Part shown: piece by piece, positions 5,374-13,850 of the stretch
Numbering within the stretch: position 1 is the first letter of the stretch
Layout: every line of letters begins with the position of its first letter
Assembly (NCBI GenBank): GCA_964437515.1
Contig: CAYTHB010000042.1
Coordinates: 1-23,517, forward strand
Reading direction: 5' to 3'
From: Sterolibacterium sp964437515
GTDB lineage: Bacteria > Pseudomonadota > Gammaproteobacteria > Burkholderiales > Rhodocyclaceae
Length of the DNA stretch: 23,517 nucleotides
Position numbers and translations under genes: made by a program
Notes under the pieces: generated by a model
The model's database searches: none
Told to the model about the DNA's origin: nothing
What the model saw: only the letters and a program-made list of their open reading frames with translations

Positions 5374-7770
5374 ATGAGTCACGATATCGACGATACCCCC
5401 CTGAGCGATCACCCCGATCTTTTCAGCGACACGGCCACGATGCATCCGGCCTCCCCGCCACCGCCTCCGCCCCCTGATATTCCTCCTTCAGAGACGCTCG
5501 CCCTGCCGGATGACGCAGCGCCTCTCGATCTGTTTGCCGAGCGAGCCTATTTGTCTTACGCCATGTCGGTTGTCAAAGGGCGTGCGCTGCCGCAGGTGGA
5601 AGATGGGCAAAAGCCGGTGCAACGGCGCATTCTTTATGCCATGCATGAGATGCGCCTCTCTGCCACCGCGAAGCATGTCAAATCCGCTCGTGTGGTTGGG
5701 GATGTGCTGGGCAAGTTGCATCCCCATGGAGATTCATCGGTCTATGACGCCATGGTACGCATCGCACAAGACTTTAGCTTGCGCTATCCCCTGGCGGATG
5801 GTCAGGGCAACTTTGGCTCGCGCGATGGCGACGGTGCGGCCGCCATGCGTTATACGGAAATTCGACTGACACCGATTGCCGATTTATTACTCTCCGAAGT
5901 TCATCGCGGCACAGTGGATTTTCGCCCCAATTACGACGGCAGTTTTGAAGAACCCGTACTCCTTCCGGCGCGTCTGCCCTTCACATTGCTCAATGGCGCA
6001 TCTGGTATTGCCGTGGGCATGGCGACAGAAATCCCGCCACACAATCTCAATGAAGTCGCCAAGGCAGCCATCCATCTGATTCGTAACCCCGAGGCAACGC
6101 TACCCGAGCTGCTCACGCATATTCAAGGCCCTGATTTTCCGGGTGGCGGGCAAATCATTTCATCCCCTGCCACTTTGCGCGATGCCTATGAAACGGGACG
6201 TGGCAGTCTGCGCGTGCGTGCGCGCTGGCGCGTTGAGGACATGGCACGGGGGCAATGGCGCGTGATCGTCAATGAACTACCCCATGGCGTCTCAGTGGCG
6301 CAAGTCATGGCAGAAATCGAATCGGTCACCAATCCACAACCGCGTGCGGGTAAAAAAGACATTACGCAAGAGCAGAAAAACCTCAAGGCGGCGGTGCTGG
6401 CCGTGCTTGATGTGGCACGTGATGAATCGAGCGATGTTGAAACAGTGCGGCTTATTCTTGAACCACGTTCCTCGCGTATTGCCGTGGCAGATTTCATGGC
6501 GGTACTGCTTGCCAATACCTCGCTGGAAACCTCATCCCCGCTCAACCTGACGATGATCGGCCGCGACGGGAATCCGCAGCAAAAAAACTTGCGCCAGATT
6601 CTTCAGGAGTGGGTGGATTTCCGCTACGTCACCGTCGAGCGACGCACCCGCTTCCGCCTGGATGAAGTCGATCGGCGCATCCACATTCTGCAAGGCCGGA
6701 TGATTGCCTTCCTGCGGATCGATGAAGTCATCCGCGTGATTCGTGAATCGGATGAGCCCAAGCAAAATCTGATGAGCACCTTCGGGCTGAGCGAAATTCA
6801 GGCCGAGGACATTCTTGAAATTCGTCTGCGCCAGCTCGCGCGGCTCGAAGGCATCAAGATCGAGAAAGAACTCGGTGAGCTGTATCTGGAACGTAGCACC
6901 TTGCAAAACCTGCTCGACAACCGCGCGGCAATGACGCGCGCCATCATCAAGGAAATCGAAGGCGATGCAAAAACTCATGGCGATGCGCGCCGCACGCTCA
7001 TCGAAGAAGATGCGTCCAGCAGCAGCAATCGTGGCGATTTGAAAACCAGTATTCCCGATGAACCAGTCACGGTCATTCTTTCCAAAGCCGGCTGGCTGCG
7101 TTCGCGTCAAGGGCATGGCATTGCTGCTGAGAGCATCAATTACAAAACGGGCGACGAAGGCTTTGCCATTTTCGAGACACGCACCACCTGGCCGCTCATC
7201 ATTCTCGACACGAATGGCCGTGCCTACACCATCCCTGTTGCATCCATCCCCGGTGGCAAGGGGGACGGCGTGCCCCTCACCACCCTGATCGACCTGCAGG
7301 ACAACGGCAAACGCGCACAGGCACTGTCTGCCTCACCCGAAGCACAATATCTGTTTGCCAATACCGGCGGATATGGCTTTGTCGCCCGAGTGAGCGACCT
7401 AGCCAGCCGAATCAAGGCGGGCAAAGCGTTCATGACGCTGGAACCTGGCGAAACACCTTTGCCCCCCGTTGCCGTGCCACAGGCCAACGCCACCCATTTC
7501 TGGGCCGCCAGTAGCAACGGGCGACTCCTGATGTTCGATGCCAGTGAAATCAAGGTACTGGCCAAGGGGCGCGGTGTCATCCTGCAAAGCCTGGAAACAC
7601 AACAAACACTGCTTGCCTGCGGTTACTGCAATGGTGAGACACTCACCCTGACATGCCGTGAACGCAACAAGATCGCACCCTACACACTGAAAGGGGATGA
7701 CTTGGCCAAACATCTGGGGCAACGCGCACGCAAGGGAGCCCCTCTCCCCGGCAAAAAACTGCCCGTCTGA
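5374..7770 (+). CDS. parC: DNA topoisomerase IV subunit A
   Basis: The A subunit of topoisomerase IV cuts and rejoins duplex DNA and, with ParE, unlinks daughter chromosomes. From the ATG at 5374 the protein has 798 residues. The catalytic tyrosine is Y160 in AAMRYTEIR, and the quinolone-resistance region is HPHGDSSVYD, with S121 and D125 at the two key sites. The lineage is ParC rather than GyrA because the C-terminal region is short and no clear GyrA box is seen. A TTG at 5350 would add eight residues. Unusually, the first 50 residues form an acidic, Pro-rich extension with seven consecutive prolines before the conserved LDLFAERAYLSYAM. parE is not adjacent. A repeat element begins 12 bases after the stop. 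Confidence 0.93.
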   Translation: MSHDIDDTPLSDHPDLFSDTATMHPASPPPPPPPDIPPSETLALPDDAAPLDLFAERAYLSYAMSVVKGRALPQVEDGQKPVQRRILYAMHEMRLSATAKHVKSARVVGDVLGKLHPHGDSSVYDAMVRIAQDFSLRYPLADGQGNFGSRDGDGAAAMRYTEIRLTPIADLLLSEVHRGTVDFRPNYDGSFEEPVLLPARLPFTLLNGASGIAVGMATEIPPHNLNEVAKAAIHLIRNPEATLPELLTHIQGPDFPGGGQIISSPATLRDAYETGRGSLRVRARWRVEDMARGQWRVIVNELPHGVSVAQVMAEIESVTNPQPRAGKKDITQEQKNLKAAVLAVLDVARDESSDVETVRLILEPRSSRIAVADFMAVLLANTSLETSSPLNLTMIGRDGNPQQKNLRQILQEWVDFRYVTVERRTRFRLDEVDRRIHILQGRMIAFLRIDEVIRVIRESDEPKQNLMSTFGLSEIQAEDILEIRLRQLARLEGIKIEKELGELYLERSTLQNLLDNRAAMTRAIIKEIEGDAKTHGDARRTLIEEDASSSSNRGDLKTSIPDEPVTVILSKAGWLRSRQGHGIAAESINYKTGDEGFAIFETRTTWPLIILDTNGRAYTIPVASIPGGKGDGVPLTTLIDLQDNGKRAQALSASPEAQYLFANTGGYGFVARVSDLASRIKAGKAFMTLEPGETPLPPVAVPQANATHFWAASSNGRLLMFDASEIKVLAKGRGVILQSLETQQTLLACGYCNGETLTLTCRERNKIAPYTLKGDDLAKHLGQRARKGAPLPGKKLPV

Positions 7771-7782
7771 CGACCCATCTAA

Positions 7783-8000
7783 CGAGCATGGTGACCCTCT
7801 CCACCCACAGAGGATGAAATAATCGTTACCCGATACGCCCACCCCACCCATCCCCCACGGACGGCTTTGCACAGCCGTCCGGCTTCGGCGGCACGGAGCA
7901 GTGCTCCGTGAAACACCGCCTACGCCCCCTCAAGGGGCGGCTACTAATTTGCTCGCTACGCTCGAAGCTTCAACCTGACTCCATTTTCGTTGTTTCACGC
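7783..8000 (+). mobile_element. MITE-like repeat, long form, copy B (after parC)
   Basis: A 218-bp unit flanked by TAA (7780-7782 and 8001-8003), starting CGAGCATGG and ending GTTTCACGC. It shares both outer parts with the 147-bp form but has about 71 extra central bases. These hold two hairpins, CGGACGGCT/AGCCGTCCG and CACGGAGC/GCTCCGTG. It fills the gap between parC and the next gene and could form a strong transcript hairpin downstream of parC. Confidence 0.75.
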
Positions 8001-8020
8001 TAATTCAAGGAGCCCTCACC

Positions 8021-8383
8021 ATGACAATGCACGCCCTTCAACGCATCCGTCACATCCGCTTATCCGGCACCTTCATCACCTTTTTTACGCTGATGACCTG
8101 CACCGCAGCACATGCAGTAGAAACCCCGCCACCTGCGCAGGCGGCATCTACCACGCCTGTTGCAGCCTCCCCAAAAGATCCCACTCAGGAAGAGGCCAAC
8201 CGCAAGGCACAACAGGAACTCATCGCCCAGCAGAAAGCCCAGAAACTAGCAGCCATCAAGGCAGCAAAAGAAGAGGAAGCCAAGGAGCGCATACGCCAGC
8301 AGGAAGCCTTGGAGCTTCAGTGCGTCATCAAACCCGCCATGAGTGATGATGAAATCGCCACCTGTAAATCGGTCTGGCGCTGA
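8021..8383 (+). CDS. Small exported coiled-coil protein, unknown function
   Basis: The 120-residue protein has a signal peptide of about 37 residues ending AAHA. A Pro/Ala-rich stretch follows, then a highly charged helix from about residue 54 to 100 with repeated A, Q, K and E (coiled-coil character). The tail contains two cysteines about 19 residues apart (near residues 101 and 115) that could pair in the periplasm. AAGGAG lies upstream of the ATG at 8021; a second ATG two codons later is possible. The gene is wedged between repeat copies, 18 bases after copy B. I do not recognise a family. Confidence 0.65.
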   Translation: MTMHALQRIRHIRLSGTFITFFTLMTCTAAHAVETPPPAQAASTTPVAASPKDPTQEEANRKAQQELIAQQKAQKLAAIKAAKEEEAKERIRQQEALELQCVIKPAMSDDEIATCKSVWR

Positions 8384-8478
8384 CTCAGCGTGACACCCAG
8401 CGTGGCCGTGATATGTGTCACACGCGATACAACAAACATTCATTGACGCAAAAAATCGCGATATGTAATATTTATTCA

Positions 8479-8820
8479 GCGTGAAGCAACGAAAACGAAG
8501 CCCGGTTGAAGCTTCGAACGTATCGAGCTAACGATCATGGTAGCCATCTCCACCCACAGAGGATGAAATAATCGTTATCCGATACGCCCACCCCACCCAT
8601 CCGCCCCTCAAGGGGCGGCTACTGATTGGTTCGCTACACTCAAAGCTTCAACCCGACTCTGATTTTTGTATTTCACGTTAATCAGTAGCTGCCCCTTGAA
8701 GAGGCGTAGGCGGAGTTTCACGGAGCACGGCTCCGTGCCGCCGAAGCCGGACGGCTGTGCAAAGCCGTCCGTGGGGAATGAGTGAGTAATGGTTGTTCAT
8801 CCTCTGCGGGCGGAGATGGC
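8479..8820 (-). mobile_element. MITE-like repeat, long form, inverted outer copy C2 (interrupted)
   Basis: Two pieces, 8479-8531 and 8679-8820, join into one inverted long-form copy. The first starts GCGTGAAGCAACG, the reverse complement of the long-form end at 7987-8000. The second carries both central hairpins in inverted order and ends around CATCCTCTGCGGG. The 147-bp copy C1 lies between them. The far end is eroded, about 12 bases short of the expected terminus. The gene-free stretch 8384-8891 is mostly this composite. Confidence 0.72.
8532..8678 (+). mobile_element. MITE-like repeat, short form, copy C1 (nested in C2)
   Basis: A 147-bp unit starting CGATCATGG and ending TTTCACGT, flanked by TAA at 8529-8531 and 8679-8681. 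It is nearly identical to the copy that splits the toxin gene. Its host sequence is the GAGCTAATCA site of another copy, so the insertion duplicated TAA. Confidence 0.8.
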
Positions 8821-8847
8821 GTAAGGGAATAGAACACTCGCAGTATC

Positions 8848-8877
8848 GAATTGAAATTTCGAGCGAAGCAAACAAAT
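8848..8877 (-). repeat. Eroded fragment of the same repeat family
   Basis: GAATTGAAATTTCGAGCG, followed by AAGCAAACAAAT, resembles the GAGTTGAAGTTTCGAGCG block of copy A (plus strand from about 2629). It lies 15 bases before the start codon of the next gene and overlaps its leader region. Confidence 0.4.
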
Positions 8878-8891
8878 CCGTGGAGATCATC

Positions 8892-10865
8892 ATGAATGCC
8901 TTCAAATGGACCAGAAAACTGTGGCACTGTGCGCTACCACTGTCTGCCGCCCTGTTGCTGAGTGCCTGTGGTGATGAGGGATCTGGAGGGGGTGCAACAG
9001 CGCCGGTTCAGCCAACCGTAACACCGCCCGCGACCACACCCCCACGCCCTTCCCCGCTCCCCACGATTCCCCTGACACCTCCCTCCACGACACCAAGCAC
9101 GCCGACTACGCCAAGCACACCAACAACGCCAACGATTTCAACCACCCCGGCGGCCACGTCCGGAGACTGGCTGATCTTTACCCTGAATGTTCAGGATTTT
9201 GCCTATCCCGATCGCAGTGCTGCCACGCTGGAACGGTTGCTGGCTCTGCACGAGAGTTATCAGGTACCGGTAGACATCTACCTGACCGACACCATGCTCG
9301 CGTTGTTCGCGTCGAACTACCCCAACCTGATGACACGCCTGCTGGCATCGCCCTATGTCGCACTCAACTATCACATTCGCCCACCCAAACCCTATTACAC
9401 CGGCTATGACTGGGCTGGCCTGGCCGCCATGACGACCAGCGATCAACTCGCCCTGATTCGCAACTATGAGAGTCACGTCACCGATATCAATACCGGGCAA
9501 CCCGGTGTTGCAGCAGGCGGTTTTCTTCGGCTAAAACAGATTACGGGCAGCCAACCCGTCATTGCCGCCTTCCTGACCGATCCAGCGCTGAACAACCCTG
9601 TGTCACAAGTATTCCGTGAAATGGGCGCGAACATGACCATCTCGCATTCCGCGCCATACATCAACCTGGGCACCCTTTCGACAGGTCTGCCGGTGCGCCC
9701 CGAACACTTCGACTTGAAATTGTTTCAATCCCCCGGACAGTCGGCGGCCAGTCTGATCGAGAGCGCGTTTGCCACCGCTCACGGCACAACCGGTGCGGCC
9801 AGTCCGTATGTGGTGGGAATCAAGATGCATGACAACGACTTTTTTGCACAGTCATCGGCGTGGACAAACACCTATATCAGCGGCTCCAAGCGTCCTATCT
9901 GGAGCACAGACACACGTGCCGCACTCAAGAGCGATAGCGATATGCAAGCACAGTGGACGCTATACGAAGGAGCACTGGCCTGGGCAAAAAATAACCGGCC
10001 TCGCGTGGCGACCAGCAATGTCCGTGGAACGACTGCGGTGCTGGCGGCTGCACCTGCGATGCCCTTGCTTTACGTGTCGGGCACCATGCACATCGAAACA
10101 TCACCCTTGCGTTGGCCCAATCCGGACAAGCTTCTGGCTTTCTTCCAGCGTGCAGTCAACGCAGGCAAGACAGGTAACCAGACGAGCGGCATGCGCTGGT
10201 CCATTGGCGCTGATGTCGGCTGGCTCAATGGCGAACCTCGTGCAGGTGAAATCATCCGAACCCTGAGTGCGATCGGCGTGGAATGGGATGTGCACGTCCA
10301 TAAAGCCAGTGACCGTGCTGCTGCAGCACAGCGCATCACCGCACTAGGGGGGACACCCACCACGCTGCTGTCAGGTGTGATGGTCAGCGATCTTGAAACC
10401 GTGCGTGCCGCACAAAGCGGCACCAACGGCACTCGATGGCAGGCAGAGAGCCTGTGGGGAATGGTGCGCACGGGTAGCCATAGCGCAGGTTCAGAAGACT
10501 TCAGCAATGGTTTATGGCAACCACGCAGCACGGCTGATTGGCAAGCACACGACCCTGCTTTAGGCCTGGTTGCCGTGGGAGGGGGTAACCGTTCGCTGGC
10601 GGGTGCCGAAACGCTGGCCGAACAAATGAGCCAAGGAGGTTACACCGCGCCGGTCTATAGCACATCGGTGATGGTGGACTCTTATACGCTGACGGTATCG
10701 GATGCGGCTAATGCCAGCACATCCAATGACGGGATCGTTCAGATTGAGGACTTTGCCCTTCGCATGAGCACACGCGCCAATGTGCGCTGGGCCACGCCCG
10801 CAGGCACGGCCGCTGCCTGGCGCACGGGGGGTACCGTTCCCAGCCGGATAGCCAACGTACAATAA
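8892..10865 (+). CDS. Large lipoprotein with possible polysaccharide-deacetylase-like barrels
   Basis: The 657-residue protein starts at the ATG at 8892, with GGAG just upstream. A signal peptide ends in the lipobox LSAC (23-26), predicting an outer-membrane or periplasmic lipoprotein. A low-complexity Pro/Thr linker (about 34-90) made of short TPSTPTTP repeats acts as a spacer. Beyond it, WLIFTLNVQDF and VPVDIYLTDT look like the first strands of a beta/alpha barrel of the NodB deacetylase or glycoside-hydrolase type. A second block near residues 400-470 (WSIGADVGWLNGE, VEWDVHVHK) could be another barrel. I cannot see a complete Asp-His-His zinc triad. Family assignment is tentative; export and anchoring are firm. 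Confidence 0.65.
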   Translation: MNAFKWTRKLWHCALPLSAALLLSACGDEGSGGGATAPVQPTVTPPATTPPRPSPLPTIPLTPPSTTPSTPTTPSTPTTPTISTTPAATSGDWLIFTLNVQDFAYPDRSAATLERLLALHESYQVPVDIYLTDTMLALFASNYPNLMTRLLASPYVALNYHIRPPKPYYTGYDWAGLAAMTTSDQLALIRNYESHVTDINTGQPGVAAGGFLRLKQITGSQPVIAAFLTDPALNNPVSQVFREMGANMTISHSAPYINLGTLSTGLPVRPEHFDLKLFQSPGQSAASLIESAFATAHGTTGAASPYVVGIKMHDNDFFAQSSAWTNTYISGSKRPIWSTDTRAALKSDSDMQAQWTLYEGALAWAKNNRPRVATSNVRGTTAVLAAAPAMPLLYVSGTMHIETSPLRWPNPDKLLAFFQRAVNAGKTGNQTSGMRWSIGADVGWLNGEPRAGEIIRTLSAIGVEWDVHVHKASDRAAAAQRITALGGTPTTLLSGVMVSDLETVRAAQSGTNGTRWQAESLWGMVRTGSHSAGSEDFSNGLWQPRSTADWQAHDPALGLVAVGGGNRSLAGAETLAEQMSQGGYTAPVYSTSVMVDSYTLTVSDAANASTSNDGIVQIEDFALRMSTRANVRWATPAGTAAAWRTGGTVPSRIANVQ

Positions 10866-10954
10866 TCAGGGTGGCGTAACTCATTTCGGTACGAAATCAC
10901 GAATTCACGCAATCACGCCCCCCGTAAAATTATCTTGTCGCCTTAATCTTGTGC

Positions 10955-10987
10955 GGCTCATCAAGCTTGGGAAACCCTCGATGAGCC
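10955..10987. terminator. Possible bidirectional terminator hairpin
   Basis: Arms GGCTCATC and GATGAGCC enclose an inner GGG/CCC pairing. The hairpin lies between two convergent genes (ending at 10865 and 11019). There is no strong T run, so termination is only plausible. Confidence 0.4.
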
Positions 10988-11018
10988 ATACAGGGTCAAC
11001 TCACTGCACGACACCATT

Positions 11019-11795
11019 TCAATCGCCTCCAATCACCCCGGCCTGATTGACCGCACGGTTTTCCTGCCCGACGGCAATGGCATTGGTGCGATCCGTATTC
11101 GCATCGATACGTGTATTGCCCTTGATCTGCACACCGCCCTGCCCCTTGCTGCCCGATCGGCTATTTGATGTGTCACTTCCGTCCAGCTGACGATAAGTCG
11201 GCGCAGTATCGGCATTGGGTACGAACGCACCCTGCCCTTCTGACACTGAAAAACTGCCCGCTTTGTTGTCGAGTGAAATTTCACCTCGGGCAACGCTGAC
11301 ATGCAAGCCGGCACGCTCATCCAGTGATGCCGTGTAGTCCGTGCCACGAATGCCGATCGTAGCCGTCGGAGTCACCACAGCCACATTGCTACGTTTGATC
11401 TTTGCAATCAAACCACTGACGGCACGAAAACCTCCCTTGATCAGGCTGAAAAAACTGCGCGGCGCACTGCCTCCCGATGCCGTCTTGGCATTCTCGGACA
11501 CGGCACCGGCATACGCATAGTCATCGATACGAAAGCGTGTTTCCGGGCGCAAATGTACTAGGGATTCATCACTGAATCGCACGTCGACCCGCGATTTTTT
11601 ATCCGTTACCAAAGTGTCACCCGAACGGATCGATGCGCCTTTTTGCAATACGCGCGTTTTGCCATCCGGAGCCACGGCATTGATCGTTCCCGAGATGGCA
11701 ATCACCTTTCCAGCATCGGCGGCTTGGGCAAGACCAGACAGCAAGAAAGTCATCCAGCAGCAAACCAAGACAGCCATCCTCTTTTTGAATTTCAT
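11019..11795 (-). CDS. Exported FecR-domain protein
   Basis: The 258-residue protein has a signal peptide ending about AQA (23-25). A FecR-type beta domain follows (about residues 45-175), including the typical RSGDTLVTDKKSRVDVRFSD and ATIGIRGTDYTA stretches. FecR domains in exported proteins without a transmembrane anchor are thought to bind ligands or scaffold surface structures. The tail is Ser/Gly/Asn-rich and ends in NAIAVGQENRAVNQAGVIGG, reminiscent of short repeats in secreted adhesive proteins. I chose the ATG at 11795, since a longer frame adds a Cys-rich, unlikely N-terminus. It is transcribed away from nirS, and the two share a 222-bp region with an FNR-type box. No FecI-type sigma factor is nearby, so classical iron signalling is unlikely. 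Confidence 0.8.
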   Translation of the reverse strand: MKFKKRMAVLVCCWMTFLLSGLAQAADAGKVIAISGTINAVAPDGKTRVLQKGASIRSGDTLVTDKKSRVDVRFSDESLVHLRPETRFRIDDYAYAGAVSENAKTASGGSAPRSFFSLIKGGFRAVSGLIAKIKRSNVAVVTPTATIGIRGTDYTASLDERAGLHVSVARGEISLDNKAGSFSVSEGQGAFVPNADTAPTYRQLDGSDTSNSRSGSKGQGGVQIKGNTRIDANTDRTNAIAVGQENRAVNQAGVIGGD

Positions 11796-11914
11796 GAGCT
11801 TCTTTCTAAAAAAACAAACTCGCTTGCACGATAGGCAAATGTAACACCACACATGACGTAAGACTTTCCTTTCAATGACAAAAGGATTTTTCTTACAAAA
11901 AAACAGACAATATA

Positions 11915-11928
11915 TTGACTTTAATCAA
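11915..11928 (+). promoter_or_regulatory. FNR/DNR-type box upstream of nirS
   Basis: TTGAC-TTTA-ATCAA, centred about 96 bases before the nirS ATG. It matches the FNR/DNR consensus TTGAT-N4-ATCAA with one change. Expected to activate nirS under low oxygen or with NO. Confidence 0.8.
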
Positions 11929-12017
11929 TGACATAGAGCACATCTAGCGATGAAACTTCACATATGATTTTTTATTGCGATTTGTTTCGTTCATTCACTA
12001 TAAAAGGGGTCGGAAAG

Positions 12018-13754
12018 ATGAAATTATCAACAATATCCACACAAAGGAGCAATGCCTTGCGTTTGGCTGTGATGCCATTGGCACTTATGGGCGTTTTTGG
12101 CGTGAGCCATGCCCAAGAAGCGACTGCAAGTGCTGAAGCGGCAACTGCAGCCGTGGCACCGACACTGACTGCCGATGAAAAAGCAGCTGCCAAGAAGATC
12201 TACTTCGAACGCTGTGCAGGCTGTCATGGCGTGTTGCGCAAGGGTGCAACCGGCAAAAATCTGGAACCGCACTGGAGCAAGAAGCTCCCCGATGGCAGCA
12301 CCCAAGAAGGTGGCACGCTCAAGCTCGGCCAGAACCGTCTGGAAAAAATCCTGACCTATGGTACCGAAGGCGGCATGGTGAACTTCGACGACATCCTGAC
12401 CAAGGAAGAAATTTCGCTGATGGCGAAATACATCCAGACCACGCCGGATGTACCGCCCGAATACAGCTTCAAGGAAACACTCGATTCCTGGAAGGTCATC
12501 GTGCCGGTCGACAAGCGTCCGACCAAGCAGATGAACAAGTTCAACCTGAAGAACATATTCTCGGTCACCCTGCGTGACACCGGTGAAGTGGCATTGATCG
12601 ACGGTGACACCAAGGAAATTCGCAGCATCGTCAAGACCGGCTACGCCGTACATATCTCGCGCCTGTCGGCTTCCGGTCGTTATGTGTACGTGATTGGCCG
12701 CGATGGTCGCCTGTCGCTCATCGACCTGTGGATGGAAAAACCTGCCGTAGTCGCTGAAGTCAAGATCGGCTTCGATGCCCGTTCGGTCGACACCTCCAAG
12801 TTCAAGGGTTTTGAAGACAAGTACGCCATTGCCGGTTCCTACTGGCCACCTCAGTACGTCATCATGGATGGCGACACACTGAAACCGCGTAAAGTCGTTT
12901 CCACCCGTGGCATGACCGTGGATGGCGAATACCATCCGGAACCGCGTGTCGCTTCGATCGTCGCTTCCTTCATCAAGCCGGAATGGGTTGTTAACATCAA
13001 GGAAACCGGCCAGATTCTGCTGGTGGATTACTCCGACCTCGAAAACCTGAAGACGACCACCATCGGCTCCGCCAAGTTCCTCCATGACGGTGGCTGGGAT
13101 GCTTCCAAGCGTTACTTCCTAGTGGCCGCCAATGCCTCCAACAAGATCGCCGCAGTCGATACCAAGACGGGCAAACTGGCCGCACTGGTCAGCACCGCCA
13201 AGATCCCTCACCCGGGACGGGGTGCCAACTTCGTCCATCCGAAGTTTGGTCCGGTCTGGGCAACGGGTCACCTGGGTGCAGATGTCGTGACCTTGATCTC
13301 GACTCCGTCTGACAACAAGAAGTTTGCCCAGTACAAGCAGCACAACTGGAAGGTTGTGCAGGAAATGAAACACGTTCCGGGCAATCTGTTCGTCAAGACC
13401 CATCCGAAGTCCAAGCATTTCTGGGCTGATTCACCGCAAAATCCGGATAAGACACTCGCTGAATCGGTAGCCGTCTGGAACATGGACGACCTTTCCAAGC
13501 CGGTGAAAGTCATCAATGTGGCCAAGGATTCCGGTCTGCCCGAAACCAAGGCAACCCGTCGCGCCGTGCATCCGGAATACAGTGCCGACGGCACGGAAGT
13601 CTGGATTTCCTTGTGGGGTGGCAAGACCGATCAGTCCGCCATCGTGGTGTATGACGATAAGACGCTGGCTTTGAAGAAGGTGATTACCGATCCGAAGATG
13701 ATTACACCGACGGGCAAGTTCAACGTCTACAACACGCAACACGACATCTATTGA
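12018..13754 (+). CDS. nirS: Cytochrome cd1 nitrite reductase
   Basis: NirS reduces nitrite to nitric oxide in the periplasm and holds one haem c and one haem d1. The 578-residue precursor has a Sec signal ending SHA (30-32). The haem c motif CAGCH lies at 66-70 in an N-terminal cytochrome domain, and an eight-bladed propeller fills the rest. Conserved d1-domain segments include GYAVHISR (His212), EYHPEPRV (His306), FLHDGGW (His356) and HPGRGANFVHPKFGPVW. The C-terminus KFNVYNTQHDIY is characteristic of NirS and argues against the paralogues NirN and NirF. AGGGG precedes the ATG at 12018. The upstream FNR-type box and the downstream terminator (13767) make it a single-gene unit. Haem d1 genes nirFDLGHJ are absent here and must lie elsewhere. 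Confidence 0.96.
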   Translation: MKLSTISTQRSNALRLAVMPLALMGVFGVSHAQEATASAEAATAAVAPTLTADEKAAAKKIYFERCAGCHGVLRKGATGKNLEPHWSKKLPDGSTQEGGTLKLGQNRLEKILTYGTEGGMVNFDDILTKEEISLMAKYIQTTPDVPPEYSFKETLDSWKVIVPVDKRPTKQMNKFNLKNIFSVTLRDTGEVALIDGDTKEIRSIVKTGYAVHISRLSASGRYVYVIGRDGRLSLIDLWMEKPAVVAEVKIGFDARSVDTSKFKGFEDKYAIAGSYWPPQYVIMDGDTLKPRKVVSTRGMTVDGEYHPEPRVASIVASFIKPEWVVNIKETGQILLVDYSDLENLKTTTIGSAKFLHDGGWDASKRYFLVAANASNKIAAVDTKTGKLAALVSTAKIPHPGRGANFVHPKFGPVWATGHLGADVVTLISTPSDNKKFAQYKQHNWKVVQEMKHVPGNLFVKTHPKSKHFWADSPQNPDKTLAESVAVWNMDDLSKPVKVINVAKDSGLPETKATRRAVHPEYSADGTEVWISLWGGKTDQSAIVVYDDKTLALKKVITDPKMITPTGKFNVYNTQHDIY

Positions 13755-13766
13755 TGCTGGAACGAG

Positions 13767-13794
13767 GCGGGAGCGCGCAGCTCCCGCTTTTTTT
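13767..13794 (+). terminator. Rho-independent terminator after nirS
   Basis: An 8-bp perfect stem GCGGGAGC/GCTCCCGC with a 5-base loop is followed by seven T. It lies 12 bases after the nirS stop and should lower expression of the downstream nirT-like gene relative to nirS. Confidence 0.85.
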
Positions 13795-13850
13795 ACATGA
13801 CACGGCTGCAACTTGTAGCAAAACCACTGTAACGCGAAAGTAAACAAGAA

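Noticed and set aside
12027..13085. 352-residue open frame antisense to nirS
   Set aside because: It mirrors the nirS reading frame, has no family signature or ribosome site, and is explained by codon bias of the real gene.
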